This document shows, in pieces, positions 25,741-33,745 of a stretch of 64,000 nt of DNA. The notes under the pieces are model-generated. The model was not told the origin of the DNA, made no database searches, and was given only the letters and a program-made list of their open reading frames with translations. Source of the DNA: Prevotellaceae bacterium UBA1075 (GTDB taxonomy: Bacteria > Bacteroidota > Bacteroidia > Bacteroidales > Bacteroidaceae); NCBI GenBank assembly GCA_002316015.1, contig DCCS01000044.1:70004-134003 (forward strand), in the 5' to 3' direction. Made by a program: the position numbers and the translations under genes. Positions within the stretch are counted from its first letter, which is position 1. Every line of letters begins with the position of its first letter.

Positions 25741-26460
25741 CAAGTTTTTTTATTTGCTTGCGCTGCTCACATTCCTCTCCGTGGTATCATGGGGACAAGA
25801 CACCATCAAGCATACGGAATGGAAAGAATTCAGAAGGCCACGTACCGCAAAAGAACGTTTGGGGTTCATGCGCCCCCCATTAGAGAAGACAAAATTAAGG
25901 AAAAAGACCTCAACCATTCTGCCGAGTACATGCAAGACTCTGATTTTGGGGAGGACTGGTGCTGGTGCCACTCTATGAATGGTGAATTTGTCGGGCCATA
26001 CGCTATCGGCATTGACAATTATGCCTACGAGATAGACAACAGCACCCGAAAAAAAAGAGTGGCTTTCGCATGCCATTCACAATAAGGGGGATTGGGAAAA
26101 CGAAAGACTCACTGGTTGTGACATCCCGTGGAAGGGGCGTTTCCTATCATATCCGTGGGCATCATATTTGTGGTTTTACAAACTACAAGAGCGAGCACCC
26201 TGTAAAACTGCTTTCCCTGGAGGGACATCCGAAAGGAATACTGCCCACAGGTGGAGGGGGACGTGCTCTATATGGCGAACAAGTTTTTCGTCCTGAGAGA
26301 AGAAGACCTGTACAAGTTCACGGTGGACTTCATCTGGAGGGTTGAGGTTCTCCCATCCAGCAAGTTGACTCCCATCAAGAGCCACATCAAGAAGCCCTTC
26401 ACCATCATCCGCATATTCACCAAGACCCACCACAACTGGCACCCCATGTGCATCAGGTGA
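25730..26460 (+). pseudogene. Secreted-protein gene broken by three frameshifts
   Basis: The gene opens at ATG 25730 with a clear signal peptide (NKFFYLLALLTFLSVVSWGQ). The protein continues in a different frame after a short A-run near 25903-25907 (KEKDLNHSAEYMQDSDFG). It shifts again at the A8 run 26049-26056 (EWLSHAIHNKGDWENERLTG), and a third time near 26200-26215 (RDIRKEYCPQVEGDVLYMAN), ending at a TGA at 26458-26460. Joined, it would give about 240 residues rich in Trp and Tyr. Family unknown. All shifts are single-base and at or near homopolymers. They are either real decay or sequencing error; intact genes on both sides favour decay. Confidence 0.65.
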
Positions 26461-26678
26461 CCAAGAAGGAAAGCCGGCATCCACAAGGGGGCGCAAGACG
26501 AAGCCAGCCGCACATCCTCCCAGTGAGGAGTGCGGCTGGCACTGCAATTGTATCCCTGCACGAGGGAACTGTTTTACGTCAATCCATACCGGACATCAAA
26601 CCGAACAGACCTGCAAGCCTGTCCTGCCTGCCCAATCCCTGCACCGCATTGCGGAGGCAAGGGCTCACGGCCTTTCCG

Positions 26679-28166
26679 TCAGTCATTCAAGTCCACCACC
26701 AGGCTCACCTTGCGCCCGCTGGGAGTCATGGCCTTGATCCACAAGGTGCGGTCGGTGCTGCGGCTGGCCTCTTCTACGGCAGTCTCCCAATCACTCACAG
26801 TGGACAGTTTCTTGTCGTTGACCTGCAGGAGGATAGTACCCTTGCTGGCACCGGCGGCCTTCATCTTGCCTCCCTGGCGTACGGCACTTACCTCCAGACC
26901 GTAATCCACGCCCAAGGTCTTCTTCACATCATCGCCCGCAGGCTTCAGCGAAACGCCCAACTGGTCCATGTCAACCTCCTCGAGCACCTTGGTGGTACCC
27001 TGGCTGTTGCGCAAGGTCACATTGGTGGTATAGTTCTTCTTTGCGCGGGAATAGGTCAGAGACACCTTGTCGCCTGGGCTGTGCTGCGAGATGGCCTCCT
27101 GCAGCTCACTCATCTTGGTCACCTTCTTGCCGTCAAACTTTGTGAGCACGTCACCCTTCTTCAATCCGGCTTCCTGGGCTGCGCTGGCATCTGCCACCTC
27201 GGTGACATACACACCCTCTACCTCGCCCAAGTCAACCTCGTTGCCCTTGGCTTTCTCGGAGTCAATATAGTTGGTCACGTCCGTACCCGTCACGCCCAGC
27301 ACGGCACGCTGCACGGCACCATACACCTTGAGGTCAGAGACCACCTTGTTCATAATGGTCGTGGGAATGGCAAAACCATAGCCGCTGTAACTGCCTGTCT
27401 GGCTGTAAAGCATGGCATTGATGCCCACCAGTTCGCCCCGCTCGTTGACGAGAGCGCCGCCGCTGTTTCCGCTGTTGATGGCTGCGTCAGTCTGTATGAA
27501 ACTCTCGATGCCGTTGGCTCCCAAAGTACGTGCCTTGGCACTCACAATGCCAGCGGTGACGGTACTTGTAAGGTTGAAGGGGTTTCCCACAGCCAGCACC
27601 CACTGCCCCAACTTCAAGTCATCGCTGTTGCCCACTTTTATTGCGGGCAGGTTCTTCGCGTCAATCTTGATCAGGGCCAGGTCTGTAGTGGCGTCACATC
27701 CGATAATGCGTCCGTTGAACTCACGGTTGTCGTTGAGTTTCACCTCTATCTCATCGGCATCGCCCACCACGTGATTGTTGGTCACGATGTATCCGTCGGC
27801 GCTTATGATTACGCCGCTGCCCGCCGAGTGACGGTCTGGCTGTTTGTATTCACGCCGCTGGGGCTCGCGGCCTCCAAAACCGAAGAAGTCCCCAAAGAAG
27901 TCGCTGAAGGGGTCCTGCACCTGCACGCGCTGAGTCTTTCCGGCCTGGGTGACCTTGATGTAAACGACCGAATTGACCGCTGTCTCGGCCGCATAGGTCA
28001 GGTCAACCATTCCGCCGGGAGCGGCGGCTGAGGACACAGGAGCAGTCTGTGGAGCAGGCGCGGGCTGCGGAGCAGGCTCTGCACGCTTGATGACAGCACT
28101 GGTCACAGCACTGCTTCCAAACACAAGAGCAACTACCCCCAGCCAGTTTTTAGTTGTCTGTTTCAT
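26679..28166 (-). CDS. htrA: HtrA/DegP-family periplasmic serine protease
   Basis: A trypsin-fold protease with two PDZ domains that degrades or refolds misfolded envelope proteins. The 495 residues contain an N-terminal signal or anchor sequence, a Pro/Ala linker, and the catalytic triad His132 (TNNHVVGDADEIEV), Asp162 (ATTDLALIKID) and Ser235 (NSGNSGGALVN). PDZ domains follow at about residues 290-385 and 400-490. I chose ATG 28166 (MKQTTKNWLG). The open frame extends to 28265, but the -7 element at 28231-28238 lies inside that extension. The gene is transcribed divergently from rnpB. Confidence 0.95.
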   Translation of the reverse strand: MKQTTKNWLGVVALVFGSSAVTSAVIKRAEPAPQPAPAPQTAPVSSAAAPGGMVDLTYAAETAVNSVVYIKVTQAGKTQRVQVQDPFSDFFGDFFGFGGREPQRREYKQPDRHSAGSGVIISADGYIVTNNHVVGDADEIEVKLNDNREFNGRIIGCDATTDLALIKIDAKNLPAIKVGNSDDLKLGQWVLAVGNPFNLTSTVTAGIVSAKARTLGANGIESFIQTDAAINSGNSGGALVNERGELVGINAMLYSQTGSYSGYGFAIPTTIMNKVVSDLKVYGAVQRAVLGVTGTDVTNYIDSEKAKGNEVDLGEVEGVYVTEVADASAAQEAGLKKGDVLTKFDGKKVTKMSELQEAISQHSPGDKVSLTYSRAKKNYTTNVTLRNSQGTTKVLEEVDMDQLGVSLKPAGDDVKKTLGVDYGLEVSAVRQGGKMKAAGASKGTILLQVNDKKLSTVSDWETAVEEASRSTDRTLWIKAMTPSGRKVSLVVDLND

Positions 28167-28230
28167 AACTTCATCTTTCTTTTGCGTTAACATTCTGTAA
28201 TCAAAACTTGGCTTCCAACGAGCCGCATTG

Positions 28231-28238
28231 CAAATATA
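28231..28238 (-). promoter_or_regulatory. Bacteroidota -7 element for htrA
   Basis: The minus strand reads TATATTTG (TAnnTTTG), 64 bases before ATG 28166. Confidence 0.5.
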
Positions 28239-28582
28239 TGCCGATTTATACTGACCGCAATACACTTGCTTCTTATTTTGAAATTATTTAACAGAGCGTA
28301 AGATGCCATTAACCATTGTTAAACACTCTCCTGCCAATCACCCTTCGGGCTTGCTCTTATGTCGCCACACACCAAAGCGAGCCCTGGCATGGAGTTCTGC
28401 GATGGTGGCACGCCCAGAGATGGCACCTGGACTGAGGGGAATATTCCGAGACATCACCCTGGCCTGCGCAAGAGACACCCTGCCTGGGCACAAGACAGCC
28501 ACAGAACAAAGGGGCAACGGGGGCAGAAAAGCCTGCATGCAATTTTTCGCTGTACATCAACAGGATGAAAGAGTTTTTCTTC

Positions 28583-28590
28583 GTACCTTT
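28583..28590 (+). promoter_or_regulatory. Bacteroidota -7 element for rnpB
   Basis: TACCTTTG, an exact TAnnTTTG match, ends 14 bases before the predicted mature 5' end of RNase P RNA. Confidence 0.6.
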
Positions 28591-28604
28591 GTCCCTCAGA
28601 GAAC

Positions 28605-28979
28605 AGGACAGCAGGCCGGTCTGCCGCTGGCCCACACGCGCAAGCGCAAGGGCGAGAGGAAAGTCCGGGCAGCACAGGGCATCCCGCTTCCTAACAGAAA
28701 GAGGCTCGCGAGAGCCTGCCGATGTAGAAGAAAACAACCGCCTTGCCTGGGCAAGGTAAGGGTGAGAAGGTGGGGCAAGAGCCCACCAGGCCAGTGGTGA
28801 CACTGGTGCTGTACATCCCGGGAGCTGAAAGTTCATGTAAACCGGCGACACAAAGAGAGGGCGGCCCGTCCAAGCCGGAGGGTAGAACGATAGAGGCTGG
28901 TGGTGACACCAGCACTGGATAAATGGCAGACACCCCGTACCAAGGGGCACACAGAACCCGGCTTACAGGCCAGCTGTCC
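28605..28979 (+). ncRNA. rnpB: RNase P RNA, bacterial class A
   Basis: The catalytic RNA that removes 5' leaders from pre-tRNAs. The universally conserved 5' block GAGGAAAGTCCGGGC is at 28656-28670. The 3' block AGAACCCGGCTTA is at 28953-28965, followed by CAGGCC. The two ends pair to form helix P1 (GGACAGC at 28605-28611 with GCTGTCC at 28973-28979). AAGGTAAGGGTGAGAAGGTG near 28755 matches the conserved central core. About 375 nt is a normal size. Five T residues follow P1 (28980-28984) and may terminate it. The ORFs that overlap on both strands are spurious. Confidence 0.97.
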
Positions 28980-29032
28980 TTTTTCCCCCGAAAAGAGCAA
29001 CGGTGCACGACTGGAGCACTTTCTTATACATA

Positions 29033-29068
29033 TATATACATAAAAACGACTATATACATAAAAACGAC
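29033..29068. repeat. 18-bp perfect tandem duplication
   Basis: TATATACATAAAAACGAC occurs twice without a gap (29033-29050 and 29051-29068), 43 bp upstream of the BrkB-family gene, inside its presumed leader or promoter. Confidence 0.8.
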
Positions 29069-29110
29069 ACGCCCAAGAAGGATTCCCCACAGTTTCCCCA
29101 CAAAAGACAC

Positions 29111-30385
29111 ATGACCAAACTGGACTATATATGGAGCGTCAATGAGCAGAAACTGACCCCTACGAGGCGGTGGATGCTGAGGGCCACCAAGAGGCTGGTG
29201 ATTGTGGTGGAGAGCATCACGAAGAACAACCTGATGAGTTACGCCTCGGCTCTCACCTACAGCAGCATACTGGCAGCCGTCCCTGTGCTCGCCATCGTGT
29301 TTGCCGTGGCCAGGGGGTTTGGGTTCGGGTCTGTCATCGAGGACAGGCTGAGGGACTCACTGCAGGTGAGCCCACAGATAACGGACACGGTGTTGCAGTT
29401 TGTCGACTCCTACCTGGAGCACACACACAGCGGAGTGTTCATCGGCGCGGGCATCATCTTCCTGCTCTACACCCTGCTGTCACTGACGAGCAATGTGGAG
29501 ACCGCATTCAACAACATATGGTTCATCAACACGCCCCGCAACATCTACCGCCGCATCACCGACTACGTCAGCGTATTCCTGCTGCTTCCCTTTGTGGTGG
29601 TAGTGGTGAGCAGCCTCAACATCTACCTGATGACCGTGCGTGAGCTGTTTCCTGACTATGTGTTGCTGAGCGACACTGCCGAGCGCTTTGTCAAGGTGTC
29701 GCCACTCGTGCTGGTATGCATGGCCTTTGTCCTGCTGTACAAGTTGATGCCCAACACCAACGTCAGGCTGCGCCACACACTTTTGCCGGGCATCGTGGGA
29801 GGGTTGTGCTTCATGGCCGTACAGCACTTCTACTTCCACTACCAGATTAAGTTGAGCAACTACAATGCCATCTACGGGTCGTTTGCGGCCCTGCCCCTGT
29901 TTATGCTGTGGCTCAACATATCGTGGTGCATCTGCCTTGTCGGCGGTCAGCTGTGCTATGCCAACCAGTGCCTGGACAGTTATGCCTTCCAGCGTTACAG
30001 TGACGACTTGAGCCGCCGCTACCGTGACACCATATGCCTCCTGCTCATGTCGCGCATCGCCAAGCGTTTCGCCTCAGGTGGGACTCCCTACAGCGACCGC
30101 ACCCTGGCCGAGGACACACGCCTGCCCCAGACGGTGGTGTTCAACCTTCTGCAGGCTCTGGCCAAGATGCAGTTGCTGGCAGAGATACGCGACGAGGGCA
30201 GCCAGAGTACCCACTACCTGCCTGCCATTGACATAAGCCACCTGAGCGTGAGGACAGTGATACGGCGCATCGACAGCCATGGGGTGGAGAACCCGCAACA
30301 CACCTGGCGCACCAAACCAGCCGAATGGGAGACATTGCGGCAGCTGAGAAACACCAACAAGGACGCACTCCTGACCGAAGTGTAG
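29111..30385 (+). CDS. YihY/virulence factor BrkB family membrane protein
   Basis: A 424-residue inner-membrane protein with six predicted helices in the first 290 residues. Family signatures are NLMSYASALTYSSILAAVPV, LLSLTSNVETAFNNIWFI and YNAIYGSFAALPLFMLWLNI. About 130 residues at the C-terminus form a cytosolic region resembling a winged-helix domain (DTRLPQTVVFNLLQALAKMQ). The family was once annotated as ribonuclease BN in error; its true function is unsettled. I chose ATG 29111, downstream of the 18-bp duplication. No partner gene is evident; it stands alone between rnpB and a Nudix gene. Confidence 0.9.
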   Translation: MTKLDYIWSVNEQKLTPTRRWMLRATKRLVIVVESITKNNLMSYASALTYSSILAAVPVLAIVFAVARGFGFGSVIEDRLRDSLQVSPQITDTVLQFVDSYLEHTHSGVFIGAGIIFLLYTLLSLTSNVETAFNNIWFINTPRNIYRRITDYVSVFLLLPFVVVVVSSLNIYLMTVRELFPDYVLLSDTAERFVKVSPLVLVCMAFVLLYKLMPNTNVRLRHTLLPGIVGGLCFMAVQHFYFHYQIKLSNYNAIYGSFAALPLFMLWLNISWCICLVGGQLCYANQCLDSYAFQRYSDDLSRRYRDTICLLLMSRIAKRFASGGTPYSDRTLAEDTRLPQTVVFNLLQALAKMQLLAEIRDEGSQSTHYLPAIDISHLSVRTVIRRIDSHGVENPQHTWRTKPAEWETLRQLRNTNKDALLTEV

Positions 30386-30761
30386 CCACCTCGCGCACAA
30401 GGCAGACATGTGTCGCCCCTACACATCGGACACCTGACGGCATCCAGACAGGCCGGCATGAAGGCCAGGACGGCCACGGCAATGCAGCAAGCCGACTGAA
30501 GTTCGCTTTACAAGTCCACCTAAACGCAAGCCCTTTGCAATAGCCATGGCACACACATAGACACGACACACATAGACATAGAAACGCACGTCCGCAAGCA
30601 CCCACCCTCCCCTCGCAAGTCCAGGCACCCGGCTTTCCATTTCAAGCACCCGGCTTTTCATAAAACAGTCAAACATTGGGACACGACTATGCCCCACTTC
30701 ACAAAAAACTTGCTATCTTTGCAAGGAACAAAGAGCCGTAAGCAACCAAAACAAGACTCAA
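30386..30761. other. Intergenic region downstream of the BrkB-family gene
   Basis: No gene supported. It contains an ACATAGA-rich repeat at about 30551-30586 and two copies of GCACCCGGCTTTYCAT at about 30626 and 30646. The Nudix-gene promoter is at 30714-30721. Confidence 0.5.
30714..30721 (+). promoter_or_regulatory. Bacteroidota -7 element for the Nudix gene
   Basis: TATCTTTG (TAnnTTTG) ends 40 bases before ATG 30762. Confidence 0.55.
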
Positions 30762-31310
30762 ATGGACACAAAGACTCCCATGGAGCACCCGCTAAGGCTG
30801 TTTGCCTTCTGCCCCGTGTGTGGCTCGGAACACTTCCAGACCAACAGCAAGAAGAGCAAGGTGTGCCACAACTGCGGCTTCGAGTACTTCGTGAACCCGG
30901 CCACATCCACCGTGGCCATCATCGAGGACGGGGAAGGCAAGGTGCTGGTAGCGCGGCGCGCCAAGAATCCGGCCTGTGGGACTCTGGACCTGCCTGGCGG
31001 CTTCTGCGACTGCGGCGAGTCTGCCGAAAGGGGTGTAATACGCGAGGTGATGGAGGAAACGGGGCTGAGGGTGACGAGCGTCGAATACCTGTTCTCCCTG
31101 CCCAATGAGTATCCCTACAGCGGAATGAGCGTCTTCACCACCGACCTGTTTTTCCAGTGCCGTGTGGAGCCAGGCACACCCACCGCCATGGATGACGTGG
31201 CCGGGCTGGCGTGGGCACGCTGGGAGGACTTGAATCCAGAGGACTTCGGGCTGGACTCCATCAGAAAGGGCATGCGGCGGCTGCTCGCCAAACGGGGACT
31301 GGAAACATAG
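30762..31310 (+). CDS. Nudix hydrolase with N-terminal zinc ribbon
   Basis: A 182-residue pyrophosphohydrolase acting on a nucleoside diphosphate linked to another moiety. A four-Cys zinc ribbon is N-terminal (CPVC and CHNC, Cys17, Cys20, Cys35, Cys38). The Nudix box follows at about residues 83-105 (GGFCDCGESAERGVIREVME followed by ETGL), a full match to GX5EX7REUXEEXGU. The zinc ribbon plus Nudix layout resembles NADH pyrophosphatase NudC, but the protein is shorter and lacks the NudC SQPWPFPxS signature. The substrate is therefore open. The GH3 gene starts 116 bp downstream. Confidence 0.9.
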   Translation: MDTKTPMEHPLRLFAFCPVCGSEHFQTNSKKSKVCHNCGFEYFVNPATSTVAIIEDGEGKVLVARRAKNPACGTLDLPGGFCDCGESAERGVIREVMEETGLRVTSVEYLFSLPNEYPYSGMSVFTTDLFFQCRVEPGTPTAMDDVAGLAWARWEDLNPEDFGLDSIRKGMRRLLAKRGLET

Positions 31311-31426
31311 GAGAGAAGCCCCAATGGTGGCACATGTACCATGCCCGCAAACCCTCAAAACCAACTAAACCAACCGCTCTTGCTGCGCCAAGGGCGACAA
31401 ACGACAAACCTATCACAAACTCAAAT

Positions 31427-33685
31427 ATGAGAAAACATCTATTCGTCCTCGCGTTCCTGCTGGGCACGGGATTTGCATACGCCTCCACCAACAAGGAGAT
31501 GGACAAGTTCGTGTCATCCCTTATGAAGAAGATGACGCTGCGGGAGAAGCTCGGGCAGCTCAACCTGCAGCCAGGCTCCGATGCCACCACGGGCGGCGCC
31601 ATGAAGACTGAGTTTGGCCAGCTGGTGGCCAAGGGCGAGATGGGAGCCGTGCTCAACGTCATGGGCAAGGACAAGATACGCAGCATCCAGCGCATGGCCG
31701 TGGAGGAGAGCCGCCTGGGCATCCCCATCCTGTTTGGCCTGGATGTCATCCACGGCTACCACACCATCCTGCCCATCCCCCTGGCACAGTCGTGCAGTTG
31801 GAACGTGGAGGCCATAGAGCAAGGGGCACGCATGGCAGCCGAGGAGTGCAGCAGCGACGGCATCAGCTGGACTTACAGTCCGATGGTGGACATTGCACTT
31901 GACGCACGCTGGGGACGCATAGCCGAGGGGAATGGTGAGGACCCCTATCTGGGAAGCCTCATCGCGGCCGCCCTGGTGCGCGGCTACCAGGGAGACCTGA
32001 AAGGACCGAGTGACATCATCGCCTGCCTGAAACACTATGCGCTCTACGGAGCATCGGAATCAGGCAAGGACTACAACACTGTGGACATGAGCCACCTGCG
32101 CATGTACAACCAGTACTTCCCGCCCTACCGTGCTGCAGTGGAGGCGGGCGTGGAGAGCGTGATGACAAGCTTTAACCTGGTGGATGGCCTGCATGCCACA
32201 GCCAACCCCTGGCTCATAGGCGATGTGCTGCGCAAGCAGTGGGGCTTCAAGGGCCTTGTGGTGACAGACTACGCAAGCATCAGCGAGATGACGGCACACG
32301 GATTTGGCGACCTGAAGCACAATGGTGCAAGTGCCATGCGCGCCGGAACCGACATGGACATGTGCTCACGCGCATTCATCGACACGGCCGAGGAGGCTCT
32401 GAGGGAAGGACTCATCAGCACGAAAGACATCGACCAGGCCTGCAGGCGAATACTGGAGGCCAAATACAAGCTTGGGCTGTTTGATGACCCCTACAAGCAC
32501 TGCAAGATGACCAATGAGGAGCAGCAGGCCCACCTCTTCACGCCCGGACACCGGCAGGCAGCACGCGACATGGCCGCCGAAACCTTCGTGCTGCTGAAGA
32601 ACGAGGGGAGCATCCTCCCTCTCAAGAAGCAGGGAACGATAGCCCTCATAGGCCCCAATGCCGTGGCCTCGCGCTCACTGCTGGGCACCTGGTGCATCGC
32701 GCAGCCCAATGCCGACAGATACCTGTCACTGCGCGCAGCCATGGAACAAGCCATGCAAGGAAAAGGCAAGGTGCTCTGCAGCCAAGGGTGCAACCTCACC
32801 TCGTCGGCACGCAACCTCAAGGGAGGGCAGTCCGAGGAGATACCCGTCGTGGATGCCGGAAAGGCTCACGACGAAGCCATGGCCATCGCACGGCAAGCCG
32901 ATGTGATAGTGTGCGCCATGGGCGAGGGAAACAACTGGAGCGGGGAGAGCCACAGCCGCACCTCGCTGGACTTGCCAGATGAGCAGATGGCTCTCCTGCG
33001 CGACCTTTTGGGCCTGGACAAGCCACTGGTGCTGCTCAACTTCAGCGGCCGGCCCACGGTAATGGCATGGGAGAGCGAGCATGTGCCCGCCATCATGAAC
33101 GTGTGGTTTGGAGGCACCGAGATGGCTCCCGCCATCTGCGATGTGCTCTTCGGTGACAAGGTTCCCTGCGGGCGACTCACCACAAGCATCCCTCGCGCCA
33201 CCGGACAGGAGCCCCTCTACTACAACCACCTGCCCACAGGGCGGGGCGTACCCGATGGCACAACCGAATTCCGGCAGTACCAGTCCAACTACCTGGACGT
33301 GCCCAACGGCCCGGTCTACCCCTTCGGCTACGGACTCAGCTACACCAAGTTCCAGTATGGCCAGATGGACGTGAAGGTCAGCGGACGCAAGGTGGAGGCT
33401 ACGGTGGAGGTGACAAACACCGGCGACTATGACTCCTACGAGGTGGTGCAGTGCTACATACACGATGTGGCATGCCGGTACTCGCGCCCGGTGAAGGAGC
33501 TCAAGGGATTCAGCCGCGTATTCCTGCGCAAGGGAGAAAGCCGCATGGTGACCATCACCCTGGACGAGAAGAGCCTGCAGTTCTACGATGCCGACGGCAC
33601 GCCGGTATTTGAACCCGGAGAGTTTGACATCATGGTAGGAGCCAACAGCCGGGACGTGCAGACCAGGCGCGCAACCGTGCTGTAA
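31427..33685 (+). CDS. Glycoside hydrolase family 3 beta-glucosidase (BglX-like)
   Basis: A 752-residue exported exo-beta-glycosidase. It has a signal peptide (HLFVLAFLLGTGFAYA), a GH3 N-terminal barrel with the nucleophile Asp281 in KGLVVTDYASISEM, the GH3 C-terminal domain, and a fibronectin-III-like domain at about residues 660-745 (VTNTGDYDSYEVVQCYI). The N-terminal motif VDIALDARWGRIAEGNGEDP is typical of periplasmic BglX. The open frame begins upstream at 31211, but only ATG 31427 gives a signal peptide. The alpha-galactosidase follows after 60 bp. There is no SusC/SusD pair, so this is not a classical polysaccharide utilisation locus. Confidence 0.93.
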   Translation: MRKHLFVLAFLLGTGFAYASTNKEMDKFVSSLMKKMTLREKLGQLNLQPGSDATTGGAMKTEFGQLVAKGEMGAVLNVMGKDKIRSIQRMAVEESRLGIPILFGLDVIHGYHTILPIPLAQSCSWNVEAIEQGARMAAEECSSDGISWTYSPMVDIALDARWGRIAEGNGEDPYLGSLIAAALVRGYQGDLKGPSDIIACLKHYALYGASESGKDYNTVDMSHLRMYNQYFPPYRAAVEAGVESVMTSFNLVDGLHATANPWLIGDVLRKQWGFKGLVVTDYASISEMTAHGFGDLKHNGASAMRAGTDMDMCSRAFIDTAEEALREGLISTKDIDQACRRILEAKYKLGLFDDPYKHCKMTNEEQQAHLFTPGHRQAARDMAAETFVLLKNEGSILPLKKQGTIALIGPNAVASRSLLGTWCIAQPNADRYLSLRAAMEQAMQGKGKVLCSQGCNLTSSARNLKGGQSEEIPVVDAGKAHDEAMAIARQADVIVCAMGEGNNWSGESHSRTSLDLPDEQMALLRDLLGLDKPLVLLNFSGRPTVMAWESEHVPAIMNVWFGGTEMAPAICDVLFGDKVPCGRLTTSIPRATGQEPLYYNHLPTGRGVPDGTTEFRQYQSNYLDVPNGPVYPFGYGLSYTKFQYGQMDVKVSGRKVEATVEVTNTGDYDSYEVVQCYIHDVACRYSRPVKELKGFSRVFLRKGESRMVTITLDEKSLQFYDADGTPVFEPGEFDIMVGANSRDVQTRRATVL

Positions 33686-33745
33686 GCCACTGGCCACACC
33701 AAGACAGACATACATAACTACTAACCCAAACAGAAAAAGAAGACA

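Larger units (their letters stand above)
28167..28604. other. Divergent htrA-rnpB spacer
   Basis: Contains the htrA -7 element, a perfect short inverted repeat TTAAC-CATT-GTTAA at 28309-28322 that could be an operator, and the rnpB promoter at 28583-28590. I see no gene; the open frames crossing this region run into the RNase P RNA gene and are not coding. Confidence 0.5.

Noticed and set aside
25687..26085. Intact 132-codon CDS
   Set aside because: This frame mixes the tail of one broken gene, a wrong-frame stretch through a signal peptide, and the middle of the next gene; the frameshift interpretation fits better.
28338..28950. Several open frames on both strands over the rnpB region
   Set aside because: The conserved RNase P RNA blocks and P1 pairing explain the sequence.
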